DNA of 64,000 bases from Pedobacter insulae (GCF_900113525.1 NZ_FOPP01000015.1:1-64000), one strand, 5' to 3'. Shown: positions 8,658-18,973, numbered from the stretch's first letter. Notes: generated by a model from the sequence alone, not told the origin. A program made the numbers and translations.

Positions 8658-9626
8658 TTAACCCTTATGTGCTTTTAATGCAGCAATAATCTTTGGAACT
8701 ACTTCAAAAGCATCTCCAACTATTCCGTAATCTGCAACTTTAAAGAAGGGAGCCTCAGGATCTTTATTGATCACTACAATTACTTTCGAGGAGCTAACCC
8801 CAGCTAAATGCTGAATAGCGCCCGAAATTCCAATCGCAATATACAAATTTGGACTGATGGCAATCCCCGTCTGCCCAACATGCTCAGCATGAGGCCTCCA
8901 GTCTGCATCTGATACGGGTTTTGAGCAGGCAGTTGCCGCACCTAATAACTCCGCTAATTCTTCAACCATTCCCCAGTTTTCTGGGCCTTTTAATCCTCTT
9001 CCAGCCGAAACAACTAATTCTGCATCCGGAAGAGATATCTTATTTGTTGCTCTTACAATTTCCTTAACGATCGCAACGAGATCAGTAGATTTTACTTCAG
9101 GGCTGAAAGTTTCTATAACTGTTTCAACCGCCGATTCTTTAACCCCAAAAGCATTTGGATTTAAGGCAATAACTTTATTTGCTGAGGTTAAAGTTGTTAT
9201 GGCAAATGCCTTTCCAGAAAAGGCCGTCTTTTTAACAGCAAATCCATTCTCAAAATTAGGTAATTCTACTGCTCCGTCAACCAAACCTGCTTTAAGCTTA
9301 ACAGCAATTCTTGGTGCTAAGCCCTTACCCGAAAACGAATTAGAAAGTACAATTAAATCAGCACTTTCCTTTTTTGCTGCTTCCGCAATTACAGCGGCGT
9401 AAGCCTGGTTTACAAAATTATTCAGTTGCTCATTAGCAACATTCAGCACTTTAGCTGCACCATATTTTCCCAATTCCTTCAATTCCCCATCAGCAACATT
9501 TCCTATAGAAATAGCTGTTAGGTTGGTATTCTGTTTGTCGGCTATGGCTTTAGCATAAGAAACTGCTTCGAAAACAGACTTCTTAAATTTACCATCTACC
9601 TGCTCTACATATACTAATACTGACAT
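8658..9626 (-). CDS. etfA: electron transfer flavoprotein subunit alpha
   Basis: 322 residues. The C-terminal FAD-binding domain is clear: GRGLKGPENWGMVEELAELLG, then SDADWRPH, VGQTGIAISPNLYIAIGIS and the GAIQHLAG motif. With EtfB it takes electrons from acyl-CoA and other flavin dehydrogenases and passes them to ETF:quinone oxidoreductase. It follows etfB by 29 bases in the same direction, so the heterodimer is made from one transcript. No dehydrogenase gene lies beside it in this window. Confidence 0.96.
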   Translation of the reverse strand: MSVLVYVEQVDGKFKKSVFEAVSYAKAIADKQNTNLTAISIGNVADGELKELGKYGAAKVLNVANEQLNNFVNQAYAAVIAEAAKKESADLIVLSNSFSGKGLAPRIAVKLKAGLVDGAVELPNFENGFAVKKTAFSGKAFAITTLTSANKVIALNPNAFGVKESAVETVIETFSPEVKSTDLVAIVKEIVRATNKISLPDAELVVSAGRGLKGPENWGMVEELAELLGAATACSKPVSDADWRPHAEHVGQTGIAISPNLYIAIGISGAIQHLAGVSSSKVIVVINKDPEAPFFKVADYGIVGDAFEVVPKIIAALKAHKG

Positions 9627-9655
9627 ATCATTTATTTGTTTTGTGTATTCCGCTT

Positions 9656-10393
9656 CTATATAACTTTAGCTTCTGTATGGAGCAGGTTAATTAATTCTTC
9701 CGAATTTTCGGCCGGAATTAATTTAACCGCGCCGCGAGGAGCAGGAGTTTCAAACTTGGTTATTTTAGCTAACGCCTCAATTTCTTGAGCAGCTACTACT
9801 TCTAATGGCTTTGTTCTTGCCGACATAATTCCTCTCATATTAGGAATTTTAGCCTCAGCGGTTCCTTCCGCGCAACTTGCAACAAATTTGCCCGTTACAG
9901 AAACAATTTCCTTTCCACCCTCTATTTCCCGCTCTATGGTGGCAGTAGTTCCGTCAAAATCTAATTTCTTAATAATTGAAATGGATGGAATTTCCATAAA
10001 CTCACCAATCATAGCAGCAACTTGCGAGCCATTATAATCAATCGACTCCCGACCACATAAAATCATATCAAAATCATTTGATTTGGCATACTGTGCTATT
10101 TGAAAAGCTGTAAAGTAAGCGTCTCTGGGAAATGCATCAACTCTAACTGCATCATCAGCACCAATGGCTAATGCTTTTCGAATGGTGGGATCCGTGTTAC
10201 TCTCTCCAACATTGATCACGGTAACTGTGCCTTTTCCACCTTCACAAAGTTCAATAGCTCTCGATAAGGCAATTTCATCGTAAGGATTAACAATAAATTG
10301 AACTCCCGAAGCATTGAATTGGGTATTATCATTAGTAAAAGTTATTTTTGTTGTGGTGTCAGGAACGTTACTAATACAAACTAATATTTTCAT
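9656..10393 (-). CDS. etfB: electron transfer flavoprotein subunit beta
   Basis: 245 residues, the usual EtfB length. Typical landmarks are the start MKILVCISNVPDTTTKI, NPYDEIALSRAIEL, and the AMP-binding/partner region CGRESIDYNGSQVA. EtfB carries structural AMP and the loop recognised by partner dehydrogenases. It is the first gene of the minus-strand run etfB-etfA-BFN-symporter-DUF3667-DUF3667 and is divergent from the small TPR gene at 10471, so the promoter lies within the 77-base gap. Confidence 0.96.
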   Translation of the reverse strand: MKILVCISNVPDTTTKITFTNDNTQFNASGVQFIVNPYDEIALSRAIELCEGGKGTVTVINVGESNTDPTIRKALAIGADDAVRVDAFPRDAYFTAFQIAQYAKSNDFDMILCGRESIDYNGSQVAAMIGEFMEIPSISIIKKLDFDGTTATIEREIEGGKEIVSVTGKFVASCAEGTAEAKIPNMRGIMSARTKPLEVVAAQEIEALAKITKFETPAPRGAVKLIPAENSEELINLLHTEAKVI

Positions 10394-10470
10394 AGATTTA
10401 ATATTTGATTTAAAAAGATTTTCTAACGCTATTCTTTATGCAAATCTAATTAAAAAAGCAGTGATTTAAA

Positions 10471-10806
10471 ATGCAAAACGACCGATTATCGAAGTTATTC
10501 GAATTTTTAGCAAGCGATTCCAATGATCCCTTTGTACTCTATGCGATCGCAACAGAATACAATGCCATAAATGACACAGAAAATGCATTTCATTACTATC
10601 TGAAATTAGTCGAACAACATCCTAGTTATGTTGGTACCTACTATCATTTGGGAAAGTTGTACGAAAAAGAAAATGAAAAGGATAAAGCAATCGAAATTTA
10701 TCAAACAGGCATGCAAAAAGCTAGAGAGAAAAGAGATATGCATGCCTTCTCAGAACTGCAAGGAGCTTATAACAGCGCAGCCGGATTAGATTACGAGGAT
10801 GACTAG
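10471..10806 (+). CDS. small TPR protein
   Basis: 111 residues with about two and a half tetratricopeptide repeats: a segment PFVLYAIATEYNAINDTENAF and the stronger unit YVGTYYHLGKLYEKENEKDKAIEIY. No signal peptide or membrane segment, so it is probably a cytoplasmic protein-binding adaptor. It precedes the chrA-type gene by 25 bases in the same direction and may be co-transcribed. A specific partner cannot be named. Confidence 0.75.
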   Translation: MQNDRLSKLFEFLASDSNDPFVLYAIATEYNAINDTENAFHYYLKLVEQHPSYVGTYYHLGKLYEKENEKDKAIEIYQTGMQKAREKRDMHAFSELQGAYNSAAGLDYEDD

Positions 10807-10831
10807 GAAGGTAGGATTTTAGAATTATAGG

Positions 10832-12031
10832 ATGGCAAAAAAACAGCTCTTGTTTATCAGAAATGTATTGTTTTTTACTTTTACCGCCTTTGGTGGTGCA
10901 CAGGCGCATATCTCACTTTTACTAAGATATTTTGTAAAAAACAATCATTTTATTTCCGAAGAAGAGCTGCTTGAGTTAAATGCGCTTGCACAGATACTGC
11001 CCGGACCGGCCTCTACGCAAACTTTAGTAGGTATTGGCTATAAGGTGGGTGGACTAAAGCTTGCTATCATTACCTTTTTAATTTGGATTTTGCCTTCTGC
11101 GATCATCATGACACTGGCAGCGGCAAGTTATGCACTCTTAGATCAGAAGCAGAAATTTATTGAAATGCTTAAATTTATTAATCCAATTGCATTAGGAATT
11201 GTTGCTTATGGCGCTTTTCATTTATCTAGAAAGGTTTTGAAAAATGAAATTACCATCTTGCTGGCATTTGGGGCTGTTGTGGCGACCTTGGTGCTAAAAA
11301 ATGCTTACGTTTTTCCATTAGCTATTTTAATTGGAGGTATGGTAACTTCGGCAATCGGCACACCCACAGACGAAGCACAAATAAGGGTGAGGCTATTTGC
11401 TAATATTAATCCCCGCAAACTAAGTTATTTTATTGGGGTGATGCTTTTTATGGCTATGTTGGGCGCTATTATCAATAGGACTTCACCATTTAGTTTACCC
11501 ATAAGATTATTTGAAAATTTTTACCGTAATGGGATTTTTGTTTTTGGTGGTGGACAAGTTTTAGTACCCTTAATGTTTACCGAGTTCGTTCAAATGAAAC
11601 ATTATCTAACGCAAACTGATTTTATCTCAGGTTTTGCCTTGCAACAGATTCTACCTGGCCCAACGTTTTCCTTTACTGGTTATTTAGGTGCACTCAGTAT
11701 GAAGCATGGGGGATATCATACATCTGGTCAGATTTTTGGAGGCTTTATTGCGGTTTTAGGCATTAACTTGCCAGGCCTAATCCTAGTTTTGTTTATTGTT
11801 CCATTTTGGGATGATCTTAAGAAAATTACCCGCATTAAACATTCCCTATCTGGCGTTAATGCGGTAAGTGTAGGCTTTATTATCGCAGCCTTTATTTTGC
11901 TAGTTCAGCCAATAGGGTTTGATTGGATAGCTATTTTGCTATTGATAATAACTTTCTTATTGTTGGTCTATACAAAGGTGAGTCCACCAATTATTGTATT
12001 AGCAGGTGTTGTTTTAGGTTACTTCATTTAA
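10832..12031 (+). CDS. chrA: chromate transporter (CHR family), fused two-domain form
   Basis: 399 residues with two homologous halves. Each has the family signature: FFTFTAFGGAQAH with LAQILPGPASTQT in the first half, and FVFGGGQVLVPLM with LQQILPGPTFSFTG in the second. About ten membrane helices are predicted by eye. Known ChrA proteins export chromate through the inner membrane, although many homologues have unproven substrates. No chrB regulator or other resistance gene is next to it. It lies 19 bases from the end of the convergent dnaB gene. Confidence 0.88.
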   Translation: MAKKQLLFIRNVLFFTFTAFGGAQAHISLLLRYFVKNNHFISEEELLELNALAQILPGPASTQTLVGIGYKVGGLKLAIITFLIWILPSAIIMTLAAASYALLDQKQKFIEMLKFINPIALGIVAYGAFHLSRKVLKNEITILLAFGAVVATLVLKNAYVFPLAILIGGMVTSAIGTPTDEAQIRVRLFANINPRKLSYFIGVMLFMAMLGAIINRTSPFSLPIRLFENFYRNGIFVFGGGQVLVPLMFTEFVQMKHYLTQTDFISGFALQQILPGPTFSFTGYLGALSMKHGGYHTSGQIFGGFIAVLGINLPGLILVLFIVPFWDDLKKITRIKHSLSGVNAVSVGFIIAAFILLVQPIGFDWIAILLLIITFLLLVYTKVSPPIIVLAGVVLGYFI

Positions 12032-12050
12032 TTTAAATGGCCTAATCCTC

Positions 12051-13619
12051 TTAAAAAGGAGCTTCCTCATCCGTAAAATCATCCATTTTGGATGGTCTGA
12101 TAATGACATTACCGGGGGGATGATCGAAATTAGCAGAAGGTAACATTGCCGAATTTTCGGAAGAGAAACTATTTTGCGGCATGAAACTTTCTTCCAAATC
12201 AGCAAATTTAACATATTTACCAATAAAGCGGAGTGGAACAATTCCAGTTTCACCATTTCTATGCTTTGCAATAATTACTTCTCCGATACCCGCTTGCGAA
12301 CGACCATTTTCATCTTCCGTTATACCATAATACTCAGGCCTGTATAAAAACAACACCATATCGGCATCTTGCTCAATTGAACCAGATTCACGCAAATCGG
12401 ATAAGAGCGGTCTCTTGCCGTTTTGCCCTGGTCTGTTTTCAACCGCACGACTTAACTGTGAAAGAGCCAGTACTGGAACTTCCAATTCTTTTGCAACAGA
12501 TTTAAGTGCCCTGGAGATACTGCCAATTTCTTGTTCCCTGTTTCCACCGCCACTTTGGCCTTCACCCTTACCATGCATTAACTGAAGGTAATCCACAATA
12601 ACCATTTGGATATCGTATTGAGATTTTAAACGACGACATTTAGCGCGGAACTCAAATATATTTAACGCAGGGGTATCATCAATCAACAACGGAGCCTCCG
12701 TTAAAGTTCCAATTTTACTATGTAGCTGTTGCCATTCCCATTCAGCTAAGTTCCCTTTTCTTATTTTCTCCTGTTCAATCTCCGTTTCACCAGAAATTAA
12801 ACGATTCACCAATTGTACAGAGGACATCTCTAAGGAGAAAACTACCACAGGTTTCTTAAAATCAACCGCGGCATTTCGCGCACAGGTAAGTACGAATGCG
12901 GTTTTACCCATCGCCGGCCTAGCAGCAATAATCACAAGATCTGATTTTTGCCATCCCCCCGTAATTCGGTCTAAATCTGTGAAACCAGAAGGAACGCCCG
13001 TTAGACCATCTGTCTTCGTTCTTAATTCTTCCAGCGTGGCTAAAGATTGTTTAATGATCTCGTCCATTTTTTGCGTATCTCTACGCAGGTTATTCTGGGC
13101 AATATCAAATAAGTTTTTCTCCGCATGATCTAATAGATCAAAAATATCGGTCGTATCTTCATAGGCGTTGGTAATAATCTCTGTAGAAATCCTAATCAAT
13201 TCCCGTTGAATATATTTTTGCGAAATTATCCTCGCATGGTATTCAATATTTGCAGCCGATGCCACACGATTAGTTAAGTTGGTAATATAATATGCACCAC
13301 CAACCATTTCTAAAGTGCCTTGCTGACGCATTTCTGAAGTCACAGTCAGGATATCAACCGGCTTTGATTTTTGAAATAACTGCTGAATAGCTTCGAATAT
13401 CTTTTTATGAGCTTCATGATAAAAAACTTCAGGTTTTAAAATATCAATAACCGTTGATAAGGCATCTTTTTCAAGCATCAATGCACCCAATACAGCTTCC
13501 TCGAGATCAATTGCCTGAGGAGGCACTTTCCCCATGGTATTGATAGAAGTAGTTAGTCTGTTTTTACGTGCAGAAGGTGAAAATTTTCCTTGTCCCTGAG
13601 GTTCGTTATCAGTAATCAT
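12051..13619 (-). CDS. dnaB: replicative DNA helicase
   Basis: 522 residues. The N-terminal primase-interaction domain starts at about residue 33 (PPQAIDLEEAVLGALMLEKDA) and the RecA-like helicase domain from about 200 carries Walker A (AARPAMGKTAF), Walker B (IVDYLQLM) and the motif LRESGSIEQDADMVLFL. It unwinds DNA at the replication fork as a hexamer and recruits primase. No intein interrupts the gene. A roughly 70-residue tail after the helicase core is low-complexity and acidic near the end (DDFTDEEAPF). It is divergent from rlmB. Confidence 0.97.
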   Translation of the reverse strand: MITDNEPQGQGKFSPSARKNRLTTSINTMGKVPPQAIDLEEAVLGALMLEKDALSTVIDILKPEVFYHEAHKKIFEAIQQLFQKSKPVDILTVTSEMRQQGTLEMVGGAYYITNLTNRVASAANIEYHARIISQKYIQRELIRISTEIITNAYEDTTDIFDLLDHAEKNLFDIAQNNLRRDTQKMDEIIKQSLATLEELRTKTDGLTGVPSGFTDLDRITGGWQKSDLVIIAARPAMGKTAFVLTCARNAAVDFKKPVVVFSLEMSSVQLVNRLISGETEIEQEKIRKGNLAEWEWQQLHSKIGTLTEAPLLIDDTPALNIFEFRAKCRRLKSQYDIQMVIVDYLQLMHGKGEGQSGGGNREQEIGSISRALKSVAKELEVPVLALSQLSRAVENRPGQNGKRPLLSDLRESGSIEQDADMVLFLYRPEYYGITEDENGRSQAGIGEVIIAKHRNGETGIVPLRFIGKYVKFADLEESFMPQNSFSSENSAMLPSANFDHPPGNVIIRPSKMDDFTDEEAPF

Positions 13620-13758
13620 CTTCCAAAATTAGACAAAAGAAAGATTGGATTTTTAAATCTTTTTAAACAAGCTGTTAGTTAAGCTATTGCATTTTCATAT
13701 TGTTTTAACAACTATTATTTATTTCTGAACAATTAAATGTTAATAAGAGTTTCTTATG

Positions 13759-13766
13759 TACTTTTG
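13759..13766 (+). promoter_or_regulatory. rlmB promoter, -7 box
   Basis: TACTTTTG fits TAnnTTTG and lies 16 bases before the ATG at 13783. An upstream in-frame ATG at 13756 would overlap this box, which is one reason to prefer the start at 13783. Confidence 0.45.
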
Positions 13767-13782
13767 TAACAGATTAAAAAGT

Positions 13783-14547
13783 ATGGATAATTTTAGAAGA
13801 CCACAACGCGTAAAAGAAAATAATGAATTTGTTTTTGGTATCCGAGCAGTTATAGAGGCGATCAAAGCAGGTAGAGATATCGAAACCATTTATTTACAAC
13901 GTGGCTTAACAGGTGATTTATTCACTGAGCTAAAAGCGCTGTTGAGCGGTACTTTAATTCCTTTGAGCTCAGTTCCGGTTGAAAAACTTAACAGGATGTC
14001 TCAAAAAAATCATCAGGGTGTAATTGCGGTTATTTCACCCATTACCTATCAAAACATAGAAGATATCATCCCTGCGGTGTTCGAGAAGGGGGAGGTTCCT
14101 TTAATTTTGATGCTAGATAGCATTACTGACGTTCGAAACATGGGTGCCATTGCCAGAACTGCTGCTTGCGCTGGAGTTCATGCAATAGTTGTTCCGTTAA
14201 AAAACGCCGCTCAAATTAATGCCGATGCAATTAAAACCTCGGCTGGTGCATTATTTAACATCCCGATTTGTAGACATTCCAATTTACATAAAACCTGTTT
14301 GTTTTTGCAGGACAGTGGTTTACAGATTGTCGCTTGTAGCGAAAAGACAAATGATTTAATTTACGCGCCAGACTATACCTTACCCACTGCCATTGTAATG
14401 GGCTCTGAAGATGAAGGTATTTCAAACGAATTGATAAGAGTGGCTAATTACCTAGCTAAAATACCCATGAAAGGTAAAATCGAGTCACTTAATGTATCTG
14501 TAGCCGCTGGTGTTATCCTGTACGAAGCAATCCGGCAACGAGGCTAG
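13783..14547 (+). CDS. rlmB: 23S rRNA (guanosine-2'-O)-methyltransferase, SpoU family
   Basis: 254 residues from the ATG at 13783. The N-terminal substrate-binding domain (EFVFGIRAVIEAIKAGRDIE) is followed by the SPOUT catalytic domain with its three motifs: LDSITDVRNMGAIARTA, VMGSEDEGIS and IPMKGKIESLNVSVAAGV. These build the knotted SAM site. The family methylates G2251 of 23S rRNA in E. coli; a tRNA-directed relative is possible. The end overlaps the end of the convergent manC by four bases. Confidence 0.9.
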   Translation: MDNFRRPQRVKENNEFVFGIRAVIEAIKAGRDIETIYLQRGLTGDLFTELKALLSGTLIPLSSVPVEKLNRMSQKNHQGVIAVISPITYQNIEDIIPAVFEKGEVPLILMLDSITDVRNMGAIARTAACAGVHAIVVPLKNAAQINADAIKTSAGALFNIPICRHSNLHKTCLFLQDSGLQIVACSEKTNDLIYAPDYTLPTAIVMGSEDEGISNELIRVANYLAKIPMKGKIESLNVSVAAGVILYEAIRQRG

Positions 14548-15635
14548 GTGTATTTATTTCCAAAGTTAGCTTTTACATCAGCAGTAATATTCTTTACATT
14601 CTGTTCTTCAGATCGCGGGCAAATCAATAATATATTATTAGATTCTGCAACAATGTAATTATGTAAGCCTTGAAGGATGACTAATTTGTTTTTAGGAACA
14701 TTCACCATACAGTTAGATGAGTCGTACATCATAACTTGTTCTGAAGGAATAACCGCATTGCCTACGTAATCTTTTTCTGCCATTTCGTAAATGGAAGCCC
14801 ATGTACCAAGATCAGACCATCCAAAATCGGATGGCAATACATATACATTATCTGCTTTTTCCATAATGGCAAAATCTATAGAAATATTTGTGCATTGTAA
14901 ATAAGCATTCGCAATAAACGCAACTTCGTTGGTGGTGTTATAAAAAGAGTTTCCTTGCTGGAAAATTTCATGCATCTCTGGCAAATGCTTTTCAAATGCC
15001 TTATTAATGGCTTTGGCCGACCATATAAAAATTCCTGCATTCCACAGAAAATCTCCGCTTTGCAGAAACGACTTCGCTAACTCTAAATTCGGTTTTTCCG
15101 TAAAGGTTTTAACCTTATGGATACTTGGGTCTGTGTTAAGTACATCGTCTGCATACTGAATATAGCCATAACCCGTATCTGGGCGATTGGGTTTAATACC
15201 TAAGGTAACCAGGCATTTGTTATGAGATGCAGCTTCAATAGACTGGTTAATTGCCTCTACAAAACCTTCTTGATTTCCAATAGTATGATCTGAAGGGGCA
15301 ACTACAATGACAGCATTGGGATTAAGTTTGGCAATTTTCATCGATCCGTAGGCGATACACGGTGCTGTATTTCGCATAACTGGTTCAGCCAAGATCTGGT
15401 GATGGCCTAGGTTTGGCAGCTGTTTTTTGATGATATCAACATATATTTCATTGGTTATAATGAAAATGTTTTCTGGTGGACAGATTTGGAGGAAGCGGTC
15501 ATACGTGCTTTGAATTAGCGTTTTACCAACCCCAAAAAAATCTATAAATTGTTTTGGGAATTCCGCTCTGCTCACTGGCCAAAAGCGACTTCCTATGCCA
15601 CCAGCCATTATTAATGCATAATTATTCTTATTCAT
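14544..15635 (-). CDS. manC: mannose-1-phosphate guanylyltransferase
   Basis: 363 residues. The nucleotidyltransferase signature is clear (MAGGIGSRFWPVSRAEFPKQF), followed by APSDHTIGN, GYGYIQYAD and FTEKP with WNAGIFIW. It makes GDP-mannose from mannose-1-phosphate and GTP for surface glycans. Length shows the single-function form without the C-terminal mannose-6-phosphate isomerase domain. It starts 21 bases after kdsD ends on the same strand, so both sugar-nucleotide genes probably share a transcript. Confidence 0.93.
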   Translation of the reverse strand: MNKNNYALIMAGGIGSRFWPVSRAEFPKQFIDFFGVGKTLIQSTYDRFLQICPPENIFIITNEIYVDIIKKQLPNLGHHQILAEPVMRNTAPCIAYGSMKIAKLNPNAVIVVAPSDHTIGNQEGFVEAINQSIEAASHNKCLVTLGIKPNRPDTGYGYIQYADDVLNTDPSIHKVKTFTEKPNLELAKSFLQSGDFLWNAGIFIWSAKAINKAFEKHLPEMHEIFQQGNSFYNTTNEVAFIANAYLQCTNISIDFAIMEKADNVYVLPSDFGWSDLGTWASIYEMAEKDYVGNAVIPSEQVMMYDSSNCMVNVPKNKLVILQGLHNYIVAESNNILLICPRSEEQNVKNITADVKANFGNKYT

Positions 15636-15656
15636 CTACTGCAAAGATAATTTTAT

Positions 15657-16622
15657 TTAAATAATCCCCTCATCCAAAAGGTCATGCAAGTGTATCATTC
15701 CACAATACATTTCTCCATCCATAACTAATAGCTGAGTAATATTGTTTTGTTTAATCATCTCAAGCGCTAATAAGGCTAACTCTTCTTTGCCTATTTTCTT
15801 CGGATTGACATTCATAAGATCAACCGCCTTGATATTAGCTAAATCGGTATATTTTTCAAGCATCCTCCGTATGTCGCCATCCGTAATAATACCCGCCACT
15901 TTATTTTGGTCAATAACTACCACTGCACCCAATCTATTTTTGCTAATCTCAATAATGACATCCTTAACGGAAGCATTAGGAGAAATGGAGGGCTTTTCGT
16001 TTTTTAAAGCGATATCTCCAGCTTTCAGGTATAAACGTTTACCTAATGATCCCCCTGGGTGATAACGTGCAAAATCCTCCGTATTAAATTCCCGTGCTTC
16101 CAATAGGCAAATTGCTAAAGCATCGCCCATGGCCAACTGTGCAGTTGTACTGGTTGTGGGAGCTAAATTATGGGGACAAGCTTCTTTTTCAACGCTGGTA
16201 TTTAAAATTAGATCTGCATTCCTTGCTAAATCAGAATCGATCTTACCAAGCATACCTATCAATAAGTTTCCTGATTGCTTTAGCAGGGGGGCAAGCAGCT
16301 TAATTTCTGGGGTATTTCCACTTTTGGATAAACAAATTACTACATCATTTTGCTGAATCATTCCCAGATCGCCATGAACAGCATCAGCCGCATGCATAAA
16401 TATTGCGGGGGTACCCGTGGAGTTAAAGGTGGCAACAATTTTCTGTGCTATAATTGCACTTTTCCCTATTCCAGTAATAATAACACGACCTTTACTCGCT
16501 AAAATAGCCTCGATAACAGCTACAAAATCATCGTTAATATGTGGTATTAAATTTAATATTGCTTCAGATTCTAACCTAAATGTGGCAATTGCTGTTTCGA
16601 TAATTGATTTTTTACTTTTCAA
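15657..16622 (-). CDS. kdsD: arabinose-5-phosphate isomerase (KpsF/GutQ family)
   Basis: 321 residues. An N-terminal SIS sugar-isomerase domain (VIITGIGKSAIIAQKI, HAADAVHGDLGM, LSKSGNTPE, the EACPHNLAPTTSTT loop) is followed by two CBS domains from about residue 205. It interconverts ribulose-5-phosphate and arabinose-5-phosphate, the first step towards Kdo of lipopolysaccharide. The next pathway gene, kdsA, lies at 18974 beyond recQ. It is divergent from recQ with an 88-base gap. Confidence 0.93.
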   Translation of the reverse strand: MKSKKSIIETAIATFRLESEAILNLIPHINDDFVAVIEAILASKGRVIITGIGKSAIIAQKIVATFNSTGTPAIFMHAADAVHGDLGMIQQNDVVICLSKSGNTPEIKLLAPLLKQSGNLLIGMLGKIDSDLARNADLILNTSVEKEACPHNLAPTTSTTAQLAMGDALAICLLEAREFNTEDFARYHPGGSLGKRLYLKAGDIALKNEKPSISPNASVKDVIIEISKNRLGAVVVIDQNKVAGIITDGDIRRMLEKYTDLANIKAVDLMNVNPKKIGKEELALLALEMIKQNNITQLLVMDGEMYCGMIHLHDLLDEGII

Positions 16623-16710
16623 CCAGAATTTTTTTAGTATATTAATGCATTAATTACTGCAAAATTATGTTATTTTGAACAATAATAGCACAGAATATTT
16701 GACACAAAAA

Positions 16711-18900
16711 ATGGACGTGAAAAAGTCGTTGTTTGATAATTTACAAACTTTCTTCGGTTTTGATAACTTTAAGGGAGATCAGGAGCCAATAATTACAAAC
16801 ATATTAGCAGGTAAAAACACATTTGTAATTATGCCAACAGGTGGTGGGAAGTCTATTTGCTATCAACTACCTGCTTTAATGAGTGAAGGGACAGCTATTG
16901 TAATTTCGCCATTAATTGCATTAATGAAAAATCAGGTAGATCAGTTAAGAGCCTTTGGTGGGAGTGATAGTATAGCCCATTTTTTAAATTCATCACTAAA
17001 TAAAACTGAAATAGCGCAAGTTAAAGGAGATTTATTAGAAGGACATACCAAGCTTTTGTATGTGGCTCCTGAGTCGCTGGCAAAATTAGAGAACATAGAG
17101 TTCTTAAGATTGTTGAAAATTTCATTCGTTGCAGTAGATGAAGCACATTGTATTTCAGAATGGGGGCATGATTTTAGACCGGAATATAGAAAGATAAGAC
17201 AAGTTATAACGGGTTTAGGAGAGGGCATTCCCATCATTGCGTTAACTGCAACAGCTACCCCAAAAGTGCAACAAGATATTATTAAAAATCTACAGATGAC
17301 AGATGCGACTTTATTCAAATCGTCATTTAACAGACCAAATCTATTTTACGAAATCAGGCCAAAAAGAGATGTAATCAAAGAGATTATCAGATATATCAAA
17401 TATAATACAGGCAAATCTGGTATTATCTATTGCTTAAGCAGGAAGAAAGTAGAGGAAGTTGCCGAAAGTCTGAACCTAAACGGTATCAAAGCATTACCCT
17501 ATCATGCAGGGCTAGAGCCTAAGGTAAGAGCAGAAACACAAGATAAATTCTTAATGGAAGATGTCGAGGTAATTGTAGCAACCATTGCTTTTGGCATGGG
17601 AATCGATAAGCCTGATGTTCGTTTTGTCATCCATCATGACATCCCTAAAAGTATGGAAGGCTATTATCAAGAGACCGGTAGAGCGGGACGTGATGGTGGT
17701 GAAGGCGTTTGCTTGGCATTTTATGCACAGAAAGATGTAGATAAATTAGCCAAGTTCATGAAAGACAAGCCAGTTGCTGAACGAGAAATCGGGACCCAAA
17801 TCTTAAAAGAAGTTATCGACTATGCCGAATCGGGGGTATGCCGAAGAAAACAGATACTGCATTATTTTGGAGAGAACTTCAATGAAACGGGTTGCAATTG
17901 CATGTGCGATAACTGCAAAAAACCAAAACAACATTTCAACGCAGAAGAGAATCTATTAACATTGCTAAAGTTAATTCTTTCTACAGGAGAAAAATTCGAT
18001 GATACCCATTTACTAAACATATTTATGGGCAACGAAACAGCTCAAACCATTGCTTATGAACAAAATAAGCTTCCGGAGTTTGGGCTTGGTAAGCAGGATG
18101 GAGAAATCTTATGGAAATCTTTAGTGCGACAAGCTGTATTAAACAACTTTGTTTCAAAGGATATTGATAACTATGGGTTATTAAGGCTTACGAGTATAGG
18201 GAAAGACTTTATTGAAAATCCATATAGCTTAAAGTTCATTTTAAATGAGCTCATCGAAGGAGTTTCTGAAGATGATGATGAGGAAACAAAGCAGGGTACC
18301 GGAGCCTTGGATACCCAGTTATTAGGGCTGTTAAGAGATTTAAGAAAAAAAATAGCCAAACAAAAGAACGTTCCTCCTTTCGTGGTATTCCAAGATCCCT
18401 CACTTGAAGAAATGTGTACGCACTATCCGATTGCGATGGATGAACTGAAACAGATTTCGGGAGTTGGGAACGGTAAAGCACTCAAGTTTGGCGGACCGTT
18501 TATTGAGTTGATCAAAAAGTATGTGGAAGATAACGATATTGAAAGACCGATTGACCTCGTCATTAAAACTCAAGCCAATAAATCGGCGATAAAAGTATCG
18601 ATCATCCAAAATATAGACAGACAAATTGGGTTGGAAGACATTGCAAGGTCTAAAGGCATCACTTATTTTGATATATTAAAAGAGGTGGAAGCAATCGTTA
18701 ATTCAGGAACAAAACTCAATCTTTCTTATTTCGTTGATGAGGTGATAGATGAAGATCGGCAGGACGAAGTTTTTGATTATTTTAAAACTGCTGATAGTGA
18801 TTCTATTGATGTTGCTTTAGCAGAGCTTGGAGAAAGCGATTATACGCGTGAAGAAATACAGTTAATGAGAATTAAATTCATGTCCGAGTTCGGAAACTAA
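16711..18900 (+). CDS. recQ: ATP-dependent DNA helicase RecQ
   Basis: 729 residues from the ATG at 16711; an in-frame TTG at 16675 would add twelve. Order of domains: DEAH helicase core (MPTGGGKSICYQLP, VDEAHCISEWGHDFRPEY, QETGRAGRDG), zinc-binding cysteines (CRR..., CNCMCDNCKK near residues 400-422), RQC winged helix and an HRDC domain at about 560-635. A further C-terminal helical extension of about 80 residues follows, as in other long Bacteroidota RecQ proteins. It works 3' to 5' in recombination and fork repair. Confidence 0.96.
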   Translation: MDVKKSLFDNLQTFFGFDNFKGDQEPIITNILAGKNTFVIMPTGGGKSICYQLPALMSEGTAIVISPLIALMKNQVDQLRAFGGSDSIAHFLNSSLNKTEIAQVKGDLLEGHTKLLYVAPESLAKLENIEFLRLLKISFVAVDEAHCISEWGHDFRPEYRKIRQVITGLGEGIPIIALTATATPKVQQDIIKNLQMTDATLFKSSFNRPNLFYEIRPKRDVIKEIIRYIKYNTGKSGIIYCLSRKKVEEVAESLNLNGIKALPYHAGLEPKVRAETQDKFLMEDVEVIVATIAFGMGIDKPDVRFVIHHDIPKSMEGYYQETGRAGRDGGEGVCLAFYAQKDVDKLAKFMKDKPVAEREIGTQILKEVIDYAESGVCRRKQILHYFGENFNETGCNCMCDNCKKPKQHFNAEENLLTLLKLILSTGEKFDDTHLLNIFMGNETAQTIAYEQNKLPEFGLGKQDGEILWKSLVRQAVLNNFVSKDIDNYGLLRLTSIGKDFIENPYSLKFILNELIEGVSEDDDEETKQGTGALDTQLLGLLRDLRKKIAKQKNVPPFVVFQDPSLEEMCTHYPIAMDELKQISGVGNGKALKFGGPFIELIKKYVEDNDIERPIDLVIKTQANKSAIKVSIIQNIDRQIGLEDIARSKGITYFDILKEVEAIVNSGTKLNLSYFVDEVIDEDRQDEVFDYFKTADSDSIDVALAELGESDYTREEIQLMRIKFMSEFGN

Positions 18901-18973
18901 GATCAAATTACGACTTACGAAGTTATTGAGCACTTTGCTATTTCAAACTTAAGTCGACACACAAAATTAAAAA